Below are positions 1-9,223 of a stretch of 64,000 bases of DNA, piece by piece. Under the pieces are notes generated by a model. The model was not told the DNA's origin, did no database searches, and saw nothing but the letters and a program-made list of their open reading frames with translations. Position 1 is the stretch's first letter. Each line of letters starts with the position of its first letter. Origin of the DNA: Fistulifera solaris (taxonomy: Eukaryota > Bacillariophyta > Bacillariophyceae > Naviculales > Stauroneidaceae); assembly GCA_030295235.1 (NCBI GenBank), contig AP026132.1:1177501-1241500 (forward strand). The letters are read 5' to 3'. The position numbers and the translations under genes are program-made.

Positions 1-591
1 CCGCGTAACAGCCGGTGCTAGTTTGTAACAGAGATAAAGTGTATACACAGCAGCGTAGACGATTTGGGCACAACCGAATGCCAGTACTTGTGGCTGTGAC
101 TTGAAGCGCGTGAGAAGAATCACCAGAGTGATTGTTTTGGTTACCGTCGCCAACCCTTCAGCCGATGCCTTGACAGAGACGTGCAATTGGCGAAGCGCAT
201 GAAGTACTAGTGGCTCAGCGAGACTTTCGATGAAGGAAGCACAACAATACATTAATCCAGCCCGACGAAAGGCATCGTTTTCCGGTGCAGCGTTGTAATG
301 TACGTGTTGGATGCCAGCGAGTACAGCGAAACAAGCGGTCGTAGGTATAGTCAAGTAAGCAACATTCCAGTCACTGGTTGGTCGCATTAAACTCAATCGA
401 AAACCTTCCCGACAAACAAAATTGATCATAGAATAAAGCAACTCCAGCTGAATTGAAGCTTGCCCTAAAATGGTCGGATCAACCCATCGCAACGAGATTT
501 GCGTGCAACCAAACGAGATCAAGCGGAGCAGAAACGTAGCAACAGTGCCCGCTAAAGCGGTTCGTGTCGTATTTGATGTAAAGCTTGCCAT
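1..591 (-). CDS. RFT1: RFT1-family ER membrane protein (N-terminal part, cut by window edge)
   Basis: The minus strand is open from an ATG at 589-591 to the window edge (197 codons; the rest lies outside). It begins MASFTSNTTRTALAGTVATF and continues with an ILGQASIQLELLYSMINFVC segment followed by REGFRLSLMRP, then several hydrophobic helices. This matches the start of RFT1, where the same place reads 'VVNVRLTLLYST..FL.REAFRRA'. A later ESLAEPLVLHALRQ stretch matches the 'ELLGEPFWVLAQ' helix. RFT1 is a multi-pass ER protein of N-glycosylation, long linked to translocation of Man5GlcNAc2-PP-dolichol; its flippase role is debated. It fires divergently from the small gene at 1184. No frame problem is seen in this part. 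Confidence 0.85.
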   Translation of the reverse strand, partial: MASFTSNTTRTALAGTVATFLLRLISFGCTQISLRWVDPTILGQASIQLELLYSMINFVCREGFRLSLMRPTSDWNVAYLTIPTTACFAVLAGIQHVHYNAAPENDAFRRAGLMYCCASFIESLAEPLVLHALRQLHVSVKASAEGLATVTKTITLVILLTRFKSQPQVLAFGCAQIVYAAVYTLYLCYKLAPAVTR

Positions 592-1183
592 AGACAGGAT
601 GTATTTGATGCATTTGTCTGTTATTCAATGTCTTTGGTTTCAATGCAAGGATCAAGCAAGGATGCCATGAAGTCGCGAGATCATCATCGAAAAAGTGCGG
701 TCAGTCGTCAGTCAGCGTTGTCACGGTTAATACGTCAGTCAAAGAAGGCTGATGATCTGATGATGTGCCATTGGGCCATTGGCCCTTGGCACGATACAAA
801 TAATAGAGATGACGTGGCGAGGATCAGTATCTAAGGTTTACAGTCATAACTTCAAGAATGCGGTAGAACATTTCGCAATGCATTTTCTATTTTAAGTTCA
901 GTATTTAGCAATAAGTACTCCTGTTGGGAAAACTTCAACTTCAACCCCGGATTTTATGCCTGAGATTCTGAGATTTATCATTTAGAGAAGGTCCGCGAAT
1001 TTGTAACACGCAGCGAAGAACGCAAATGACAAAAACACCGGAAACTATACATCCAAAATGTAGAACAAGCCTTCCCTCTCGCCACCGCCATCAAACATCA
1101 AGCACAGCAGTTTTCTTCATTCATTCCATTTCGAGTTCGCATTGCTCAAAAGAGAAAAAGATTGTCGGCATTTACAAAAGACC
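592..1183. other. Intergenic, divergent promoter region
   Basis: Non-coding space between RFT1 (minus) and the small acidic protein gene (plus). No repeat, RNA gene or convincing ORF was seen. Short ORFs at 470-834 overlap the RFT1 start and have no recognisable content. Confidence 0.5.
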
Positions 1184-1666
1184 ATGTGCAGCATGCGACC
1201 ATGTCCTTCCAGAAAAGCACCCAAACTTCGTCCAACTGCACTCATGTTCTCACAGATCCGCGATGTAACGTCGCTGTCACCGCCCAGATTTCCAAAGCGT
1301 GTACCCAGCATGGAAACCAGCCTCTGTACACTTGCCAAAGACGAATCGCACGGAAAATCGAAATCTCAGCCATGTCTTGCCGGAAAGAATGCTTCATTTG
1401 CTTCGTTAAAAGAGAAAAGCTGCAAGTTAGCTGACTGTTACATCGGTTTTTCAGAGGACGAAAGCATCATGTCCGATCTATCTGACGACGACGACGATGA
1501 CAATGACCTCTCATATGTGAGCCATTCGGCCTATGCTCCAGTGACAGTAGAGCAGGTTCTTCTAGAAAGTCTTGGATCATCGCGATGGCTTCCAAGTGAC
1601 TGTTCAAGTGATAGTCGCAGTCGAGATGCGCCGAAGACACCGTGTCGAACGACAGAGAATGTTTGA
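1184..1666 (+). CDS. Hypothetical protein with acidic stretch
   Basis: I do not recognise this gene. The frame stays open from an ATG at 1184 (a TTG at 1142 is in frame but an unlikely start), giving about 160 residues. The N-terminal half is basic and Ser/Pro-rich. A strongly acidic run follows (SDLSDDDDDDNDL, about residues 110-125), and the end is Ser-rich. No signal peptide, membrane helix or catalytic motif is visible. The acidic run after a serine is typical of casein-kinase-2-type sites in nuclear proteins, but this is only composition. It could be a non-coding frame; support is the length and the biased but protein-like composition. Confidence 0.4.
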   Translation: MCSMRPCPSRKAPKLRPTALMFSQIRDVTSLSPPRFPKRVPSMETSLCTLAKDESHGKSKSQPCLAGKNASFASLKEKSCKLADCYIGFSEDESIMSDLSDDDDDDNDLSYVSHSAYAPVTVEQVLLESLGSSRWLPSDCSSDSRSRDAPKTPCRTTENV

Positions 1667-1955
1667 AATAATCGAGATGCCTGGATGTACACACATCCCA
1701 TTCAGAGGTGAACCATTTCCGGTGTCGCAACCCTGCCCACTGGTGTTAAATATTACATGTAAATAAAATAGACAGGAAAAACAAACGTCTCGATGAATAC
1801 CTGGTATAAAATGATGATGATGTAACAACAATGGTGGACGAGGAAGAAAATTTTGCGTTTTTTTTGTGAAATGATTTTTGACAAATATCTTTAGCCCTAA
1901 CAATTTCCTTTCTGTTTACAAGGTACTATAACTCAAAGTGTAGATTACTTTTTTT

Positions 1956-1977
1956 ACGACTGCATTCCAGTCATGAA
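1956..1977. repeat. Dispersed dyad ACGACTG..CAGTCAT (family II)
   Basis: One copy of a short palindromic motif (GACTG, about five bases, CAGTC with extended arms) that recurs through the window. The copies at 1956 and about 19623 both follow a T-rich 'attactttt' stretch. The rest of 1667-2291 is AT-rich and shows no gene. Confidence 0.5.
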
Positions 1978-2291
1978 TCAACAGTTGCGACCTATTTTTG
2001 AACTGCTTAAAATCTAGACTAAACCTAAATTATAGTCTTCGTTCGCTTTGTGGATTATAGTCAAGAGTTTTCGATACCACAGATCATAGGACTATAGTCT
2101 CTGTTTGCAGTGCACGCCTCTTAACGTCAAACTCCTTTCGGCTTCAGTTAGCCCGCGACTGAAATGCAATCATGAGTGAAACTTTGCCGCAAACGACGCA
2201 AAAAAAAAAAACATTGCCGTCGCGCCGCGATGATAATGATCTCTAGTGATTAGTAAAGACATCGTTTTTCCCAACAGGCACACTTGATAGA

Positions 2292-2795
2292 ATGAGCGAT
2301 GTAAAAAGCCCGATTGCTGACAATTGCTTGCTCATTCAAGTTTCCGAGAACATCCCGTCCGTTCAGGAATGTCACAACTTTTGTGCTCAGGACACCTCAT
2401 GCGGTGCTGTTGCGAACTTTGTAGGCATCACACGAGATTCCTTTCAGGGCAAGAAAGTCGTTAAGCTATCCTACGAAGGCTACGTCCCCATGGCGAAAAA
2501 AGAATTGCGGCAGCTGTGTCATGAGGTAGCCACACAATTTGATGTGCGACGCATCGCAGCCGTTCATATATTGGGTGATTGCCCCGTGGGAGAAGCGAGT
2601 GTCATCTTGGCGGCCAGTAGTCCGCACCGAAGAGCGGCTATACAAGCCATTGAGTTCCTGATTGACGAACTCAAGGCGCGAATACCGATATGGAAACTCG
2701 AAGTATACGAAAATGACGAGTCGGTGTGGAAAGAAAATATAGAATGGCATGAAGGTAAAAAGCGAAGAGTGATGACGAAAACGAGTGCAAACTAA
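2292..2795 (+). CDS. moaE: Molybdopterin synthase catalytic (large) subunit, MoaE/MOCS2B type
   Basis: This is a 167-residue single-exon protein of normal MoaE length. It shows the family pattern in order: CGAVANFVGITR near residue 37 (conserved G-V-x-x-F-x-G-x-T-R), LSYEGYVPMAKKEL near residue 58, the AAVHILGDCPVGEASVILAA strand with SSPHRRAA after it (about residues 93-118), and the K-x-x-x-P-I-W-K-x-E segment near 134-143. These build the active site that adds sulfur from the small subunit MoaD/MOCS2A to precursor Z (cPMP), giving molybdopterin. No targeting peptide is seen, so it is probably cytosolic. A second gene of this pathway, MoaC, lies at 38425. The tail is basic (KKRRVMTKT). Confidence 0.92.
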   Translation: MSDVKSPIADNCLLIQVSENIPSVQECHNFCAQDTSCGAVANFVGITRDSFQGKKVVKLSYEGYVPMAKKELRQLCHEVATQFDVRRIAAVHILGDCPVGEASVILAASSPHRRAAIQAIEFLIDELKARIPIWKLEVYENDESVWKENIEWHEGKKRRVMTKTSAN

Positions 2796-3130
2796 CAGGG
2801 AGTACAATAAGCAAGACATCTTTCTTTCGTGCGCTATGGCTCCATTCTTTCAATCCCCCCTTGGCTCAATCGTATAACAGTCGGTCTGTAACGCCCCTTG
2901 CATGCTAATTTCGGACTGCAGTTTAATGTTTCGCAAATTAAATAGGTAAAGCGTTTCAGAGTAGGGGGCTCTTGCACAAATGACTAGGTGTTCGAAAATG
3001 AAAGCGTGTGACTTGACCCCTCTTTCGCAGAAAGTGGTCTCGATTTCTTGCGCTACCGTGACCAAAACAGATGCGCTAGCTCTTTTTCGTCTTATCACGT
3101 CAACAAACGGCAAATATGTCAGGACTAGAC

Positions 3131-3555
3131 CTACTGAGCTGCTTCCCTTTTTTCTTTCTCCCTCATTTCTTTCTCGACATGTTTTCGAACCGCCCGCAGC
3201 TGCCACTCGCCATAACCCAGTAAAATCATGGCCGGTGTAAAAAATACAACACCTCGCAAAGGACGACGCAAATACAGACCTCCCAGCCACGCTCCGGCCA
3301 CGACTCCTCCGGCGGCATGCGACGCCAGCAACGCATTCCTCGTCGACCCCATGAGTGGCTCTGTTATTGTTGTATACAAAAACGTTCCGACCCAAAACAT
3401 GCCGTTGCCGTCAAAGCACAAGAAAGCATCGTCAATGCTGCCGTGCGGGGTAAACGAGCGTGGCCTTTGTACAGGGCTTGGAGTACTCCCACGATGGAGC
3501 CTACACTTCCAGCCACCACAACGCGCTTGGATAAATGATCTAGCGTCTCTTCCAT
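3131..3555 (-). CDS. Small multi-helix membrane protein (possibly Tim17/NDUFA11-like)
   Basis: A short open frame starts at ATG 3553-3555 (MEETLDHLSKRVVVAGSVGS) and runs into hydrophobic sequence. The conserved-looking reading then moves by one base at the A-run 3394-3397 (T-run on the coding strand) and continues to 3131, giving about 141 residues. Gly-rich helices (AGSVGSIVG; SHAAGGVVAGAWLGGLY) and a GSTRNALLASHA turn recall the Tim17/Tim22/Tim23 and NDUFA11 group of inner-mitochondrial-membrane proteins. The match is by general pattern only, and I cannot assign an orthologue. The tail is charged and probably coiled (KEMREKEKREAAQ). It converges with moaE. An intron at the frame change cannot be excluded, but no good GT-AG pair fits. 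Confidence 0.5.
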
Positions 3556-3834
3556 ATTTTGTTGCTGAGCTTGACTTATATTTACTACGATGAATAACTC
3601 TGCTTTTCGCGGGAAGTTGGAATACCGTGATGTGCAATTAAAGAATGGGGAAATGGGTGTGGCCCTACGAAATGGAAATAAATTGCATTTGACACTATCC
3701 GTCATGGTTTTTTGCGAATTGCGAATAAACGCGGTGTGATTTTTTATCCATCGCGAGCAGGACCCACGACCCTCGTTGTACTCGTGACCCAATAAATCGC
3801 GCATTGCACACGTTACAAAACGCGCGCCAACCTC

Positions 3835-4236
3835 ACTATACGATTTGAAGAACTAATACGGTATTCGATTGCTATAACAGAGAACGCGGAGCATTCTTTT
3901 CCGCCAATAACCGAGTAAAAACAAAACAAAAACGCACAACACAAAAAAAACGGATCTCTCTCAACGAAACGTTCTTTAGAACAAAGGCGTTTCTTATGTA
4001 ACGTTGCATCATATTCAAACCGGTCGCTTAACATTGCATAGGCGAAGATGTTGCCCCCACAAAAACACGATTAAAAGTAACTGAAAAACGAAACAAGATG
4101 ATTCGTCAACTATCTCCCTCCATCATTCCTTCGAGTTCATTTCTCTCACAATTAAAAAACTCGTCCGCTGCATAGCGCACCGAAATCTACAAGGGCAACT
4201 CAGCTTCGCCATCCTCACCCTCTTCTAAGCTACACC
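3835..4236. repeat. Upstream arm of inverted segmental duplication (copy 1)
   Basis: This non-coding DNA upstream of the A gene at 4237 is clearly similar, in inverted orientation, to 15446-15835 upstream of A'. Shared blocks include 'ggagcattcttttccgcc', 'aaacaaaaacgcacaac' and 'ataagaaacgcctttg' (in reverse). The duplicated unit is therefore gene plus promoter, about 0.9 kb per copy and about 10 kb apart. Confidence 0.75.
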
Positions 4237-4719
4237 ATGAAGTTCAACAGTCACAAGGATAAACCGCTCAAGGATAACAAATCTCCTGTTAGTATCCTCA
4301 TTCACGAGAACAAACACATCCCTGACAAGCACACTTCAGACGCCTCCGGATTGGGCCGTTGCGTGTTCATGGAGCCTACGGTCTTTGTCACTCCTGCTCT
4401 ATCCTCACAACGTTTGCAGGCGACGAAGCGTCCGGGCTTAGTTTCGGTTGACGATTTGGTCAAGGATTTGAGCAAACTTTTGATCAGTACCAAAGACCAC
4501 GACGAGAGCAAAGAATCTGATAATGGCAAAGTCTCTCCTTCCAAGGATAAGAACGGTCATGTGTCCCAGTCGAAAACAGCTAGTCCGCGTGTCATTCGCC
4601 TGCTGAATGAGACTCCTGAAGCATTCGATGCAGATCTCGGTCGATGTGTCCAGTCCATGATTGATGACAAAACGTTCCAAGTGACTCAAGTGACACGAAG
4701 CTTGCGTCTCAAAGCATAA
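4237..4719 (+). CDS. Orphan family A protein, copy 1
   Basis: Hypothetical 160-residue hydrophilic protein, single exon, with no signal peptide or membrane helix. It starts MKFNSHKDKPLKDNKSPVSI and ends with VTQVTRSLRLKA. The centre is rich in Lys/Ser/Asp (about residues 85-115), and two similar LGRCV motifs sit near residues 39 and 134. The protein is real because a second copy at 14966-15445 (minus strand) preserves the frame and most residues; the differences cluster in the Lys/Ser/Asp-rich centre. I do not recognise the family. The strong conservation of the upstream DNA in the two copies suggests shared expression. Confidence 0.75.
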   Translation: MKFNSHKDKPLKDNKSPVSILIHENKHIPDKHTSDASGLGRCVFMEPTVFVTPALSSQRLQATKRPGLVSVDDLVKDLSKLLISTKDHDESKESDNGKVSPSKDKNGHVSQSKTASPRVIRLLNETPEAFDADLGRCVQSMIDDKTFQVTQVTRSLRLKA

Positions 4720-5950
4720 TACGGAAAGCTTGAAATACTTACGGAGAGGCAGCATTGCCAAATACAAGGCCTTCTCACCATGCTTTGTTTCTACAGTTTT
4801 ATGATAATGAGTGTTAGTAAATGTGTTAAACTTTACTTGTTTTTTTCTGTTGCAGATTTGCTGCGATGGGGATAGCATCTTCTTGTTTCATGTTCTCTCG
4901 GTTTTGTTTTTAAAAAGTGCCTCAAAGCACTTTGCTCAAGCGACGCATTAAGCAATGGACGGAATAAACGGGCCCCCTCTTTGGCTGTCGACAAAATCGC
5001 AAATATTTTAATAACGTTCTATACTTTTGTCGGGGATCCGGGCACCTGATGGTGTTCACATTATTTCTGAGGAGCATCGTGACTACGATATGTTCGAATG
5101 CCTTAGCTCATCGGTCTACCTCACGATCTGACGATTGACGATTGACTTCGCGACTCACGTTGTTAGCACTGCCGCGATTAAAACTCGCAGAATTACAAGC
5201 AGAAATCAATATTATTCCTAATTCTGACTGTTCAGCGTTCTCTACTTAGTGTAATAAGCAGGAATGACCCGCGCTAAAAGCACCAAGCACCAAGGCACTC
5301 GGCACTCCCCGAGCCCCGAGTTCTCGCTTCTCGTAGCTCGCAGATCGCGGAAGACCCGAAGGACCGAAGACCATAAACCACGATCCACGATCCAGGATTC
5401 CAGGCATTGGGTTCGGTCTTCGGTAGTTTTCTTTATGTCTTTATGTCGCAGGTCGGACTCCTTCTCTAGTAAAAGTTGATGGTTGGGTCTTGGTATCTGA
5501 AACTGAAATCAAAACATCAAAATAACACGAAAAAATACTGAGTACTCCGAGTAGTAAACAAAGTTGCAGTTTGCAATGTGAAAACTAAAAACTTTACAAC
5601 TCAACGACCAATAAACCCTAAAACGTTGACGAATCCCTTAAGTTTCGCATAGTATAATGTCTAATCTTAAAACTTACTGGTAAAACCTTAGATGAGAAGA
5701 CGTCCGCTGGTTCGAGTTTCGAGCTTCGACCTCTACTTATTTGTAACTCGCCTTCCGCAGTGAGTAGTGAGTAGTGAGTAGTGAGTAGTGATGAATGTGC
5801 GCCGGAGATCGCAGATTGTTGTTTATTCGGGTAGAAAGTGAAGGGCACTTGTATCCTCTGAAAATCAACCGACAAGTGCCCCTTCCATCGTCACAAATCG
5901 CAAAGACTCGCTAAGTTACAAAATAAAGACTTCAAACAAATCTGCTAACC
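4720..5950. other. Intergenic between A and B genes
   Basis: No gene is supported here. The region contains a short stretch rich in repeated 'cgag/gcactc' words (about 5275-5345) and the minisatellite listed separately. Short ORFs at 5264-5479 and 5618-5875 run through these simple repeats and look accidental. Confidence 0.5.
5759..5791. repeat. Minisatellite, ~7-bp unit (agtgagt)
   Basis: About four tandem copies of a 7-bp unit (tgagtag/agtgagt) lie 160 bp upstream of the B gene start. A comparable short tandem run (tcactgg, 13648-13678) lies about 550 bp upstream of B'. Confidence 0.8.
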
Positions 5951-6470
5951 ATGAAGTTTGCCTTTGCACTGGCGGCTACGGTCTTGACGATCGGTAATGT
6001 CAGCGCCCAAGCCCCCATTGAAGCTCCCCGAAATTGTTGTTTTTTACCTCAATATGAACGCGGCCGCGGATGCATGTAGCCCCGTTGAATTTAGCTATGT
6101 CGACAACAAGATCACTCCCGACTTGGACATGGCCATGCTCGACCAGAACATTGAGGAAACCCAGTGGACCACTTCCGATGGCTCTCCTAGTCGAAAGTTG
6201 CGTGGCGGGGAAGAGCGCGAGTTGAACGCGACCTGCGATTGGTGCCGCCCAATTCATGGCCGAGCCTTGTGCAACTCCATGTTCAATTGTGGTTTCCGCC
6301 GTCGCCTCCAAGGAGGAACCACACTCACTGAAGCGCAAAAGGCTGAACTTGCGGATTCTTTGAGAACGTCCTGCGAAGAAAACTTGGCGTTCGCCGCCTC
6401 GCGCCCGACGATCAGCGCGACCTGTGCAGCCGGACTCGCCGGAGCGGAATGCTTCGTGCAGTACGTCTAA
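5951..6470 (+). CDS. Secreted Cys-rich orphan family B protein, copy 1
   Basis: Hypothetical secreted protein. An ATG at 5951 opens a signal peptide (MKFAFALAATVLTIGNVSAQ). The mature part continues one base out of frame after the C-run 6026-6029: the sister gene at 14227 reads SAQ..(M)EAPEII, and here one C too many separates SAQAPIEAP from EIVVFYLN. Removing the shift gives about 172 residues. Conserved features with the sister copy are YVDNKITPDLDM, an LRGGEERELNATCDWC segment, a second Cys block (LCNSMFNCGFRR) and C-terminal Cys residues, eight in all. The even number of cysteines and the signal peptide suggest a disulphide-bonded extracellular or lumenal protein. Function is unknown. The shift is most likely a sequencing error. 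Confidence 0.7.
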
Positions 6471-6828
6471 GGAAGAAAGATGATATTGGAACATGCAGCG
6501 GAACTTTCTCATAGTAAACTCATAATCAAATTGACAGTTCAACGGATAGAAAACTTTCTTTTGTCATGTTCGCGGCGTATGATGTAGGTCCTTGACGTCG
6601 GACGTTATATCATTCGCTGCCAACGCGTAAATGATCCAGACGATGAGTATGCTCCTCGTGCTCTTTGTTCTCAATCAAATGTTTCTAAATGACTTAGTAA
6701 TAGATCCACCTGTCGTTGACTTTTCGAAACAGAGACTGTCGGAATTATGCGTTGCGGTCTCCAGCATGCAATGCACTCTACCAGTTCTGGAAAGCTCGAG
6801 TGTTCACTGTACGGAACACTATGCACTG
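6471..6828. other. Intergenic, convergent gene ends
   Basis: Space between the 3' ends of B (plus) and the SNM1-like gene (minus). No conserved ORF, repeat or RNA gene was seen. Confidence 0.5.
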
Positions 6829-8639
6829 TCAGATTAGATCGAGCTGCCGTAGAGATGATTGTACCTTTGCAAGCGACCACCCCGTTGGACGAAAACCAAC
6901 TACTTTGTCGAAAACCAATTCTTTCTTCCCTACTTTGACCTTACAATACATATGAAGCTTCTTCATATTCACATGCCCCAATGGGACAACCCAAAGCAAA
7001 CTTTCTTCTGGATTAGTTGTGATCCATTTCAAGTCGTCCTCACCTAGCACAGCTTGTAGAATACGGAAACGCCGCTTGTCAACGTAGACTTTCTTGTTCA
7101 GTCGCTTTGCCACGGATAAGTAAATGCGCTCCTTCCCAATAGTGTACGCACCAAACACTAGTAAAAGGCTCATCTTCTCATATTTGTGAACCTCCCTCAC
7201 CGCTGTTTCCACTGCTGCTTGAATGGCTTCGGCCTGGGTCGGTAAGACGTACTTTGGATCACAATACGTCGTATCCAGAAAAAGATCATCGATTCGATAT
7301 CGACTTCCTAAAACTGTCATCTCCTCTCGATGCCAGCGAAAGTCCCCCACGTGCATAATGATTCGCTTGCCGACTTCAAAAACAAGCATGACGGCACCAG
7401 GACAATGATTGGCATCGTGCAATGTGACCGACACCGTCTTGTTGTTTGTGGTGACAAGCGGGACAGCGACACCGAGCGGCAGCGGGTGCAAGTATTGACG
7501 GTCCACTCCCAACTGCTGATTCACCAAATTAGCGGTTGCTTCCGAGCAGTAAATAGTTCCGCAATTCCATTGACGAGTAATGCCCCCGTAGTGATCCGAA
7601 TGAAAGTGCGTCAAGAAGTAATTGGAAGTCAAAGATGGAGTTGCGTACTGAAACCCGTCCACCACTGCAAGTCGTAAGAAAGAGAGACGTAAACGACAGC
7701 TTTCTTGGTCAAAAGGCACTCACCAAAATCTGTCCCTGGTATCTTTTTTGTAGAATGGACATGTTCGACTAGAAAATTTAGGTCCGCTCGACCACTGCCG
7801 TTTCTTGTCGTTCGTAGTAGATGTAATCTTCGTTCGTGATTGCTTGCCGGCTTTCGGCTGTTTCGCTTGTTGCGCAACACGGCGTGCTCCATCCATTAAC
7901 TTTGTCAGAGCATTCGGCAGGGCTGATGGTTGTTTGCTTTCGCTAGGCAGCAATGATAGTAACGTCGTTTGTTGCATTCCTTTGGATGATTTATTGAGCG
8001 TGTCGTTCCACCATGCGCTCTCTTTGACACTCTCCTCTATCATAAACTCTTCATCCGGCTGTTCGATAACATCTTTCGCTTGTACTCCGTGCTTTCTCGA
8101 GCATCGTTTAATGTGATCCATCCGACCTTTCCATCCCGACTGAATGGTTTCCAGCAAATTAGCTCCGCATACAAAACAGCAAGTGAGTTGTTGTGATGAT
8201 TGATGTTTCCGTTCTTTTGCGGTTCAAGTGATATTGAAATGTGTAGCAGTTGCTCCTTTGGGGGCTGTGATAAAGTGGGCTTCGCTGGACTGTACGGATT
8301 GTGGATAATGCGTTCCTGAGGTTGCTGCGGAGTGGGTCGAATGAGACTTGTCAAGGGTTCATCCTCTTCATCTTCGTCTTCTTCTTCTACCTCCTCCTCA
8401 TCATCATCCGATGATAATACTTCTACAATTTGTGTGCAATGAAAATCGTCTTCTGCTTCGCTGCTGATTCCGGCATCAAAGTCTTGAATATCATCTTCGA
8501 TAATTGCTTCGATGTGCGGATTGTCATTTTCTTGCTTTTCCGCTGTCGGCTGACACTTTGTGCACGTCAAATCGAGCACAAAGTCCTTGGCAATGAATTT
8601 CACGGTGCAAACACGACAATTACGGACGATTCGTGGCAT
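6829..8639 (-). CDS. SNM1/DCLRE1A-like DNA cross-link repair nuclease
   Basis: The gene starts at ATG 8637-8639. The N-terminus has two CxxC pairs (CRVC, CTKC) and an acidic run. A UBZ4-type zinc finger follows (CFVC..HIKRC, about 8080-8190). The catalytic part begins with CPFYKKIPGT as in SNM1A and continues with a metallo-beta-lactamase fold (THFHSDHYGG metal motif, DANHCPGA, HVGDFR) and the DRMBL/beta-CASP part (DTTYCDPKY, FGAYTIGKE). An intron lies at about 7666-7724 (GTGAGT..TTGCAG). The frame moves by one base at the T-runs 8215-8218 and 7744-7749; both repairs restore conserved sequence. The family is a 5' exonuclease that trims interstrand cross-links and acts with ubiquitin signals in the nucleus. 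Confidence 0.85.
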
Positions 8640-9223
8640 TTTGAACCGTTCATTGCATCGAAGTGATCATTGTCATTCATCCAAATAATAATGCAGGACG
8701 GCATCAATTTTCTGTGCGAATGACAATGCGATGTTCCCCTATATAGTGCGAAGAAGTTCCGTAGGGTTGAGGTTTTATCACCGTTTCGTCATCATTGATC
8801 ATTGGGTCTTGTTTCTCTCACGACTCCTCAAGAAGCGCGCCCCGCGTCACAATTCTACTTTCAAGAAGAGAGTCAATGCAAATGTCGCCTACTTGTTGCG
8901 CTATACAAAATACAAACAACGCGAAACACGACGTACACGGCAGCCACACTTTTTCCCGGGAAGGGGAAAAAACGACAACGCCATGACGATGAGAGAGTTT
9001 TGTTATTGTTCATGTCGAATCTCGAATCATTTTACTTCAAAGAGCATTGCCCAGTACAATTTGTTAACGAATTCATTTAGTAGTTCATGCTGGTGTTTCA
9101 TGAGATTACATTGCAACGCACGCTAACAGACAGCTGCTTGCCCTTCTTCTCATCAACTTGAACAAACAGACACAATCGTTATCTTTCCCTGCTATTCATC
9201 CTTGCCTCGAAGACTAGCACAAA
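8640..9223. other. Intergenic, divergent promoter region
   Basis: Shared upstream space of the SNM1-like gene (minus) and the AGC kinase (plus). Overlapping plus-strand ORFs at 8731-9126 show no protein-like features. No repeats were seen. Confidence 0.5.

Noticed and set aside
5690-5735. tRNA-like ggttcgagtttc word
   Set aside because: Resembles a B box, but no A box, acceptor stem or cloverleaf could be drawn around it.
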